Source: Vigna angularis
Taxonomy: Eukaryota; Streptophyta; Magnoliopsida; Fabales; Fabaceae
Direction of reading: 5' to 3'
DNA length: 64,000 nucleotides
Assembly: GCF_016808095.1 (NCBI RefSeq)
Contig: NC_068980.1
Location: 16,743,388 to 16,807,387, forward strand
A model generated the notes under the pieces. The model did not search any database. It saw only the letters and a list, made by a program, of their open reading frames with translations, and was not told the DNA's origin. Shown piece after piece: positions 11,387 to 19,717 of the stretch; within the stretch, counting starts at the first letter, position 1; each line of letters begins with the position of its first letter. A program made the translations under genes and the position numbers.

Positions 11387-11700
11387 GGTTGCCTCCCAGG
11401 TAGCGCTTGTTTAACGTCACGAGCCTGACCCAAAATCCACCAACACCCATCAGTAGGTGTTTCAAACTTACCAGCACCCATCAGTAGGTGCAAAATTTCT
11501 TACCAACACCCATCAGTAGGTGTTACAACATAGTATCCTTCAGTAGATACTTAACCACCTAGCATCCTTCAGTAGATGCTATCTCCAACAAAATAGTTAC
11601 AAAATAAAGTCCACAACTTAAAAATTACAAAACCAAAATAAAATCAAAAGTTCTTAAATCACTGGGTTGCCTCCCAGCAAGCGCTCTTTTAACGTCATTA
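11387..11700 (-). other. Hairpin array and conserved blocks, element C
   Basis: Five hairpins with loop TACTGAWG lie at 11442-11461, 11474-11491, 11505-11524, 11532-11551 and 11561-11580. They are bracketed by two copies of a conserved block (about 11388-11420 and 11662-11700) that reads GACGTTAAA...AGCGCT then CTGGGAGGCAACCCAG on the minus strand. No coding sequence is present between them. Confidence 0.75.
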
Positions 11701-12537
11701 GCTTGACCCAAACTCAAGTTCCTTCTTTTTTTTCTTCTTTCTACTGAACTTCTTCAGAAATTTGATCAAACCAGGAACCTGTTGTAGTGTCTCAATCATA
11801 GGAACTTTAATCTCCAATTTCTTGAAGATTTCCATAAAGCACTTGAACTTCTTTTCCTTCCTATGATGCTTCTTTAGATGAGGATGTGATTTTTCATATG
11901 ATTTCTTCTTCTTTCCTCTCATCTTCTTTTTCTTCCTTTTTCTCTCCCTCAATTTTCTCTTTTTCTTTTCTTTTATTTTTTTCTTCCCTTTTCTTTTTCT
12001 TTTCAACTTCTTTATTTTCACACAAATCTTCTTTCTCTCTTCTCTCTCAACCACTTCGTTCTCTTTTTCTTCATCTTTATTTTTCTCACTCAACTCTTCT
12101 TTCTCTTTTCTCTCTATCTTTCCCGCATCTCCCTCTATTCTTTTCTCATCAAGAATCTTGTCACTTTCAGTGACATTGGTTTGCCCTTCCTCCTTAAGGT
12201 TAACTTCAGTATTAACCTCATCATCCAATCTCTGATTAATGTAACGAAAGTGCATCTCCATCCTTTTACATGATTCTTCAATGCTTTTCTGAGTAGAGTC
12301 GGAATTTTTCAAAAATCGTTGAAGGGTGTCCTCCAACCTATCCAAACTTCCTGATAAAAAGGGTTGTTGCTGCCATTGTTGTTGTGGTTGGTTCTCAAAT
12401 TGTCCGGCAGCTTGCCAAAATTGGCTTTGATCCATGCTTGAGTGAGGTTCCCACCATTGGTTGAGATTACTTTGGTAGAATTGAGTGCCCATATAGTTAA
12501 ATTCTTGACCAAATTGCATTCTGCAGACATTAGGCAC
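11698..12537 (-). CDS. Gag-like ORF of element C (C-terminal gag part only)
   Basis: 279 codons. The Gln/Trp-rich start (QFYQSNLNQWWEPHSS, PQQQWQQQPF) corresponds to the region downstream of the gag zinc knuckle in A, B and E. A coiled-coil-like stretch follows, then a long Lys/Glu-rich tract (about 125-215), then FMEIFKKLEIKVPMIETLQQ, which matches the segment just before protease in D. The capsid domain and protease are missing, and the frame ends in a Lys-rich tail. It is probably a truncated gag; whether it is translated is unknown. Confidence 0.6.
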   Translation of the reverse strand: MPNVCRMQFGQEFNYMGTQFYQSNLNQWWEPHSSMDQSQFWQAAGQFENQPQQQWQQQPFLSGSLDRLEDTLQRFLKNSDSTQKSIEESCKRMEMHFRYINQRLDDEVNTEVNLKEEGQTNVTESDKILDEKRIEGDAGKIERKEKEELSEKNKDEEKENEVVEREERKKICVKIKKLKRKRKGKKKIKEKKKRKLRERKRKKKKMRGKKKKSYEKSHPHLKKHHRKEKKFKCFMEIFKKLEIKVPMIETLQQVPGLIKFLKKFSRKKKKKKELEFGSS

Positions 12538-12589
12538 AAAACTCTAGGAAATATTTGTTAGCACAAAAGATATAGAAGAAGATATATAT

Positions 12590-12900
12590 TCAGAAGATAA
12601 AAAGATTTAAAAGATAGAATCAAATAAAACCTAATCTAAAAAAATAGAATAAAATAAAATCTAACCTAATCTAAAAGATAAAATAAAATAAAATAAAATC
12701 TAACCTAATCAAATAAAATAAAATAAGATCTAACCTAATCTAAAAGATAAAATAAAATAAAATAAAATAAAATCTAACCTAATCTAAAAAATAAAATAAA
12801 ATAAAATCTAATCTAACAGAAAAATAAAATAATATAAAATAAAATAAAATAAAAACAGAAAAAATAAAAACAAAAATTCAAAAAGTCAAAGATAATCAAT
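12590..12900 (-). repeat. Element C AT-rich leader
   Basis: Low-complexity AAATAAAATAAAATCTAACCT repeats between the primer binding site and the gag-like ORF. This is the reverse complement of the TTTTATTTTA/GATTAGGTTAGA leader of D. No gene. Confidence 0.7.
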
Positions 12901-12931
12901 AATCACACAAATTAACCAGTTAAACCACGAG

Positions 12932-12949
12932 TCCCCGGCAACGGCGCCA
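12932..12949 (-). other. Primer binding site (tRNA-Asp), element C
   Basis: On the minus strand TGGCGCCGTTGCCGGGGA, an exact 18-base complement of the tRNA-Asp 3' end, 6 bases from the LTR. It is identical to D. Confidence 0.9.
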
Positions 12950-12955
12950 AAAACT

Positions 12956-14268
12956 TGATGGACAAATTTGTAAGCACCAAAATATGATGTCACAAACTTG
13001 TTTTTCAATCGGCAAGTATGACCGAATCGTTCAAGTAATAAACTTGGTAAGACCAAGTATCGTTCTTCCCAAAGGACTCACGGCCTAGTTTAGTTGTGTG
13101 GTTTGTTGATTAGCTAAGACTTACAAACGAAATAATTGGATTATATTATGCAAGACGAAAACTAAACATGTATGCATGAATTGATCAATGGCAAAGACAA
13201 AAGATAAACACTTTCAATGGATTATATGAATGAATATGTTGTTGGGGGTCAATTTCATCTCATCCACTCTCATACATTTTAGGAATTCAACATTCAAATC
13301 ATCATTGTTAATGCCACTCTCTAAAGTACCATTCTAGATGGCTTCTCCCTAATCAAATAGTTCATACAATTCCTAGCATTCCTAATGATTAGTTCATAAG
13401 TGCAGGAGCTTAACGACAACCAATATAATATTGTCAGTATAATATTGGGAGAAATTCCCCGGATCTAGACTTCCCCGTACGTGTCCGTATCGACAAAACC
13501 AATAATCATGCAATAGAATGAGTTAAACAATGCAAGCATTAAGCAAAGAGGAAAAACCCTAACTAATGATGAAAGAAAGCATAAGTCTTAGATTAAGATG
13601 CAAGCATAAATTCCATATATGAGAGCTTCAAGAGATTACATTGATTCCCCAACAAACATACAAGGTTTAGTTCACCATATTCATGGTGAACCTAGATGAA
13701 CAATGAAAGAATGAAAGAATAAACCCTAAAAAGGTGAAGAGGTAGCCTGAGCATCCAAGATCCTCCTTCAAAGGGGTGGAAGAGAGAGTGTTTGCTTCGT
13801 TTCTGCCAAAGATACTAATCCTAGGGACGTGCAAGCCCTTATATACTAATTTAGAGTTACAAAAGATTACAAAAGCCCAAGCCCAAAAAGTGCCGCTCAG
13901 CGGTAAATACCGCTCAGCGGTGGTTGCGCGTCTTTTTCTTCCCCTCAGCGGCCATTTTGCCCCTCAGCGTGACTCCCGCAACCTCCTGAGTGCCGCTCAG
14001 CGGTAAAATGCCGCTGAGCGGTGCCTTCGACTTCTCTTTTTGCACTCTTTGCTTCCTTTTATAATTCCACTTCTCTCCTTCTTTACTTCTTTCACTAAAT
14101 TCACCTCAAAACCTACACAAAAACACTCAAATCAAGCATAAACCTGTCCATCTCTCTTATTTCTGAAAATATAGATAAAAGCATTGATTTCAAGCTAGTT
14201 TCTAAGTCTAAAGGTTGCTTTTAGTATCAATTTTAAGCATGAAAATAACAGTTTTTCAACTGTTATCA
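12956..14268 (-). repeat. Element C 5' LTR
   Basis: 1313 bp, reverse orientation, and nearly identical to 6728-8040. It carries the promoter dyads and TATA region for the element. Confidence 0.93.
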
Positions 14269-14273
14269 AAACT

Positions 14274-15658
14274 TCATGGCCAATCAGTTTCCGTACCGTC
14301 AGGGGAACTTCAATCAAGGGTGGAAACCACACCCAAGCATTGGTCAAGGACAGAGTGGGCAGGCTGGACAAACTAGGCAATTCAACAAGCAACAGCAACA
14401 ACCAACTTTATGGCAACAGATTTCTGCACTTAATGAAAGGTCCATAAGGATGGAAGAAACTCTTAATCAATTTATACAGAAAACTGAATCTTCTCAAAAG
14501 AGTACTGATGCTGCTATTAAGAATTTGGTGATTCAAATGGGTCAGATTACCAAGCAAGTGGAAGAAAATCCTAATAGAAATTTTGGGGCTAATACTGAGG
14601 TTAACCCCAAGGAAGAATGTAGAGTGGTGGAGAGTACAACTGATGAAATAGTTGAGTTAGATAAAGAGAAGGAGAAAGGAGAGGAAGAAAAAGAAAAGAG
14701 AGAAAAGAGAGAAAAAGAAAAAGAAGAGAGAAAAGAGATAAAGAGTAATGATATGTTTCCTTTTCCAATAAATCATGAGAAACAATTTGATTTTACAGAA
14801 TTATTCAGTATGGTGGACAATAATGCACCTTGGAAGGAGATACTACAGCAAATTGCAGTTTATACTAAACCTGAGGAAGAAATCTCTACAAAGAAAAGAC
14901 GTAGAGATGAAGATACAAAGAAGGATATAACTGTCAAAAAGGAGTCATTCCCTCCAAAAGCTGAGGATCTAGGAGGATTTTCTATTCCCTACACAATAGG
15001 GAAGAAAAGAGTCAGAAAAGCTTTACTTGATTTAGGATCAAGTGTCAACTTGATACCTTATTCTTTACTTGAACAAATTGGTGATGTGGACGTGAAACCT
15101 ATAAAGGTTAACTTAGTAATGGCAGATGGATCTTCGAAGACACCTTATTGAATAGCAGAGGACATTATAGTTTGTGCAGGCAAATTACAGTTCTTGGCAG
15201 ACTTTGTGGTGATGGAGATGGAGACCGAAAAGATACCCATCATTCTCGGAAGACCGTTTATGAAAACGGCCAAAGCTATAATTGATGTGAACGAAGGTAT
15301 AGTTGCATTCCAAGACCGAGAAGAAAGGGTTATTGTAGATGTTTTCGAAGAGGAGAGACAGATGCAGGAGGAAGAAGCTAGTCATAAAGCGGCATTTCAA
15401 GATGTACTCATGACTAGCCCCAAAGATGAAAAGCTCAAAGTTAAAGGTAAACATTGTTTGTTGTTTCAGGTACATGAAAAAGAGAAGATTGGCAGAGGAA
15501 GAAAAGTTCTTGATGATGGGATGAAAGAACAACTCAAACTTGGTACACATGTGAGATTCAAAAACAAGTTGTGGGTTGTGAAAGGCTATAAAGAAAAGGG
15601 GATAATAGAGATAGAGTCTCCATTTTCTAGAAGAGTTAAAACAGTACACCGGAAGTAG
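14274..15658 (+). pseudogene. Element B gag C-terminus, protease and integrase-tail-like region
   Basis: This continues the gag of B in phase after element C. It starts with a Gln/Asn/Gly-rich stretch (QGNFNQGWKPHPS), then a Lys/Glu-rich stretch, then protease with LLDLGSSVNLIP (active-site DLG) and IILGRPFM. One TGA at 15149-15151 interrupts the frame; otherwise 5665-6727 plus 14274-15658 would read through about 815 codons. The last ~50 residues (FKNKLWVVKGYKEKGIIEIE) resemble the C-terminal end of an integrase. The catalytic RT, RNase H and integrase core are absent, so this is a condensed gag-protease ORF shared with A and E. Confidence 0.8.
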
Positions 15659-17656
15659 TTGAGGAGTTGGTGGGGTACGGATATTAATCTTGAAGAAGGA
15701 ACTTGACCTTTATTAGGTCAAGCTAATGACGTTAAAAGAGCGCTTGCTGGGAGGCAACCCAGTGATTTTAGAACTTTTTAATTTTTGGTGATGTAATTTT
15801 TAACTTTTGGATATTTTTGTTATAAGTTTGTTACAGGGTTTACATCTACTGATGGATGTTGGCGGAAGGGTATCTACTGAAGGATACTATGTTTGTATAC
15901 ACCTACTGATGGGTGTTGGTAAGGAAAATTTGCACCTACTGAAGGGTGCTGGAGGATTTTGGGTCAGGCTCGTGACGTTAAACAAGCACTACCTGGGAGG
16001 CAACCCAGTTGATTGATTTTTCTGTATAATTTTTGTTTTGATCCTGCTTTAGTTGCATAATAGGGTTGTGCATGAGTGATTTGAGAATTTTATTGCAGGG
16101 AGCCAGTGAGGGGTATGTTTAGGACGCATCTAGGTCAAGCTAAGAAGGAGAGCACTTCCCGTAAGTGTCGCTGAGCGGCAAACTACCGTTGAGCGGTAGT
16201 GTCGCAGAAGGGGCTTGGGTTGCCCCTCAGCGGGACCCGAGCCCATTAGGGGTATTTTTATACCCTAAGCTGTGCCTTGGACTCTCTTTTAGATTCTTCT
16301 CTGTACACACACTCCTGCATACATTTCCAAAGTTTTCTACAACTTTTCCCTCAACCCTTTTGAAAAAAATTTCTTTTCCACTCACTTTCTTACTTGTTGT
16401 TCATCTAAGTTTGGGGTTGGGAGAGAGCATCATTGATGGGGCTGAGTTTTTCAAAGCACTAAAGCAGGATTTGTCTTATTTATTTATTTTTGTTTAGGGT
16501 TTGATGTACTCAATTGGAAACTTTATCTGTTATGATGGTTTGCTGATGATTGTGATTGTTTGATAAGTAATGCTTGAATGATGCTTTGATATAGATTGAT
16601 GGTGAGATGTGCACAATTACATGTTTATACAGGTGGTTCACAAGCTTTGTGAACAAATGAAAGTTATTGTGATTGTGATTGTGATATTGAGCAGGATGTG
16701 TATGTCAAATGTGAATGAGCTTATATGTGAGGTTTTGAGCTCCAGAGTTATTACTTTGAGTGTTATTACTTTGGAAGCATGAATAACTTTGCCTAGGTTT
16801 TCTATGATTGAATTACTTGCTTGTTTGCATTATATGATCAAGGCCGTTTGTTGGAAACCCTTATATTAGCCAAATTGCAAAGTAAGCCATTAAAAGAGAA
16901 CACTATGTGTTCTATCATTTGAACCCTTATCCTTGAACATAAATTTAAAACCCTTGTTGAGAGCTTTACCTTGAGTTAAGTAGAAAATATTCTGTGGTAT
17001 TGAGAAATGTTCAAGTTTGGGGTTGTTGGAAAATAAAAAGGGAAATTGAAAGCATTGAGCTAAGAGCTAAGAATTAAGTATGTGAAAAGAGAAAGAAAAG
17101 AAAAGAAAAGAAAAAGCAAAGCTCAATGCAAAGGAAAGTTGGGAAAAGTAAGAATGATTGTGTTTATATGATTCTCTTAACTCAAGGGTTTTGTGATCTA
17201 GAAAAACCAATTTTCTTGTTAGCCCAGTCACATTATAAGCCATTGAAAGTCCTTGTGATGATGCATGCTTGTGAATTTATTTGATTGTGGTTAAATGAAA
17301 GGCAAAGTCAATTCATGTGACATTGTGATAGTAGAGTGAATGAGTGATTACCTCTTATACACTTGTGTTTGAGTGAAACACTTTGCCTAGTGAGGAAAGA
17401 TTCCATGAGCACATAAACATCTTTGCTTAGTTGATTGATCATTCATGAAAAATAGCATTTGTTGGATATTAAGTGATTTAGTGAACACCCAAAGCATGTG
17501 CACGTCTTGATTGAAATCTTTGTCATGAGTTTAATTGAAGTTTTTACTTATCTTGAAAAGAGGATTTTTGAATGAGTGAACCATTGTACAGATTGGTAGA
17601 AGATTGAGTTACATTTTGTTTGCTTGAGGACAACCAAAGTTCTAAGTTTGGGGTTG
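15659..17656 (+). other. Element B 3' region without env-like ORF
   Basis: No intact gene. Present are two conserved GACGTTAAA/CTGGGAGGCAACCCAG blocks (about 15727-15763 and 15975-16010), a hairpin array (15842-15949), dyads near 16165-16200, the TATA-like inverted repeat (16245-16268), polypurine-like tracts at 16407-16419, 17013-17025 and 17644-17656, and the GTTCACAA palindrome at 16636-16654. The env-like ORF found in A, C and E is missing; the junction lies about 16440-16500. Confidence 0.7.
15842..15949 (+). other. TACTGAWG hairpin array, element B
   Basis: Four hairpins: 15842-15859 (ACATC/GATGT), 15870-15887 (GTATC/GATAC), 15899-15916 (ACACC/GGTGT) and 15932-15949 (GCACC/GGTGC). The loop is TACTGATG or TACTGAAG. 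All stems are fully paired. Confidence 0.8.
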
Positions 17657-18940
17657 TGATAACAGTTGAAAAACTGTTATTTTCATGCTTAAATTTGATA
17701 CTAAAAGCAACCTTTAACACTTAGAAACTAGCTTGAAATCATGCTTTTGGTCATATTTTTAGAAATAAGACAGCTGGACAGGTTTATGCTTGATTTCAGT
17801 GTTTTATGCAAGTTTTAAGGTGAATTTGGTGAAAGAAGTGAAGAAGGATAGGAATGGAATCAGAAAAGACATTAAAAAGTGCAAAAGGAGAAGTCGCAAC
17901 CACCGCTCAACGGCAGTTTACCGCTGAGCGGCACTTAGAAACCTACGTTGGTTCCGCTGAGGGGTGAAAAGGCCGCTGAGGGGAAGAAACGAACTCGCGC
18001 ACTTACCGCTGAGCGGTACTATTTTTGGCTTGGGCCTAATTTTCTGTAATTTTACGAATAGTATATAAGCTTTAGGGTTTCCTAGGGTTTGTATCTTTGG
18101 CTGGGACGAAGCAAACACTCTCTTTTCCACCCCTTTGAAGGAAGATCTTGGATGCTGAGGCTACCTCTCTACCTTTCTAGGATTTTATCTTTCATTCTTT
18201 CATTATTATTCATCTAGATTCACCATGAATATGGTGAACTAAACCTTGTATTGTTGTTGGGGGATCAATGTAATCTTGTGAAACTCTCATATATGGAATT
18301 TGTGTTTAAACATCTTATTTGAGATACATGCTTTCTTTCATCATTAGTTAGGGTTTTTCCTCTTTGCTCAAAGCATGCATTGTTTAACTCATTCGATGTC
18401 ATGATTATTGATTTTGTCGATATGGGAACGTACGGGGAAGTCTAGATCCGGGGAATTTCTCCCAATAGTATATTGGTTGCCTTTAAGCTCCTGCACTTCA
18501 GAACTAATTACTAGGAATGCTAGGAATTGTATGAACTCGTAATTAAGGATAGGCCTTCTCGACAAGGTGATTTAGAGAGTGGCATTAACATTGATGAAAA
18601 GATTGATGAATTCCTAAAGTATATGAGAGTGGATAAGATGAAATTGATAACCCCAACAACATACTCATCCATATAATTCATTCTGTGTTTGTTTTACTCT
18701 TTTTGCCATTGATCACATTCATGCATACATGTTTAATTACTGTCTTTTGCATTTAAACCTACAATCAATCGTTCACAAGTCTTAAATAATCAACAAATCA
18801 GATAACTAACTAGGCCGTGAGTCCTTTGGGAAAACGATACTTGGTCTTACCGAGTTTATTACTTGATACGATTTGGTCACACTTGCCGATTGTTAAACAA
18901 GTTTGTGGCGCCGTTTTCGGTGTTCATAAATTTGTCATCA
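17657..18940 (+). repeat. Element B 3' LTR
   Basis: 1284 bp, directly after the polypurine tract AAGTTTGGGGTTG (17644-17656). It is followed by the TSD GATGC (18941-18945). Confidence 0.93.
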
Positions 18941-18945
18941 GATGC

Positions 18946-19365
18946 TAGGAATTGTATGAACTCGTAATTAAGGATAGGCTTTCTTCGCAAGGTGATTTAG
19001 AGAGCGGTATTAACATTGATGAAAAGAATGATGAATTCCTAAAATATATGAGAGTGGATAAGATGAAATTGATTTCCCCAACAACATACTCATCCATATA
19101 ATTCGTTCTGTGTTTGTGTTCTTCTTTCCCATTGATCAAAACTCATGCATACATGTTTACTTATTGTCTTTTGCATTTGAAACCACAAGAATTTGTTCAC
19201 AAGTCTTAAATAATCAAGAAATCATATAACTAACTAGGCCGTGGGTCCTTTGGGAGAACAATACTTGGTCTTACCGAGTTTATTACTTGATACGATTCGG
19301 TCACACTTGCCGAGGGTTAAACAAGTTTTTGGCGCCGTTTTTCGGTGTTCATAAATTTGTCATCA
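18946..19365 (+). repeat. Element A 5' LTR, second part
   Basis: This continues from 4110 after removal of B and one TSD copy. It ends with a fossil primer binding site (TTGGCGCCGTTTTTCGG, 19329-19345) followed by GTTCATAAATTTGTCATCA, the present LTR terminus. Confidence 0.88.
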
Positions 19366-19371
19366 AGTTTT

Positions 19372-19389
19372 TGGCGCCGTTGTCGGGGA
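19372..19389 (+). other. Primer binding site (tRNA-Asp variant), element A
   Basis: TGGCGCCGTTGTCGGGGA, the same one-base variant as element B. Confidence 0.85.
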
Positions 19390-19717
19390 CTACTGGTTTA
19401 ACTAGTTCATTTGTGTGATTATTGATTATCTTTGACTTGAATTTTGAAATTTGAATTTCGGTTTTTATTTTTCTGTTTATATTTTTCAGTTATTATTTTA
19501 TTTTATTTTATTTTACTTTTTTTTATTTTTATTTTATTTTATTTTATTTTATTTTATTTTATTTTTCTGTTTTTATTTTATTTTATTTTATTTTTTGTTT
19601 TTATTTTATTTTTCTGTTTTTATTTTTCTGTTTTTATTCTATCTTCTTATCTCTTATATTATTTCTTCTATATCTTTTTGTGCTAACAAATTTTTTTAGG
19701 GACTTGTTTTCTTGTGT
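19390..19717 (+). repeat. Element A AT-rich leader
   Basis: Leader between the primer binding site and gag, rich in TTTTATTTTA repeats (about 19493-19640). Long ORFs here encode only Phe/Leu/Tyr runs and are low-complexity artefacts. Confidence 0.65.

Larger units (their letters stand above)
6728..14268 (-). mobile_element. Element C: young non-autonomous Athila-type element
   Basis: Reverse orientation, 7541 bp. Both LTRs are 1313 bp (6728-8040 and 12956-14268). I see only three differences between them, near 7170, 7886 and 7922. The TSD AAACT (6723-6727 and 14269-14273) is perfect and lies in the gag of B. Inside, read on the minus strand: primer binding site, AT-rich leader, a short gag-like ORF, hairpin array, an intact env-like ORF with its own promoter-like region, and polypurine tracts. 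There is no protease, RT, RNase H or integrase, so C must have moved using proteins supplied in trans. Its LTRs closely match those of D. Confidence 0.95.
4111..18940 (+). mobile_element. Element B: non-autonomous Athila-type retrotransposon
   Basis: Two LTRs of 1283 and 1284 bp (4111-5393 and 17657-18940) differ at roughly 8 positions. The TSD is GATGC (4106-4110 and 18941-18945). Inside are a primer binding site, an AT-rich leader, gag-protease (interrupted by element C), conserved 3' hairpins and polypurine tracts. RT, RNase H, integrase core and the env-like ORF are all missing. B sits in the 5' LTR of A, so it is younger than A and older than C. Confidence 0.92.

Noticed and set aside
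15842..15949. CRISPR-like array from regularly repeated hairpins
   Set aside because: Units differ in the stem, spacers are short and similar between elements, and the context is a plant retrotransposon.
19444..19699. Overlapping Phe/Leu/Tyr-rich ORFs
   Set aside because: Low-complexity TTTTA leader; no stop codons occur by composition.
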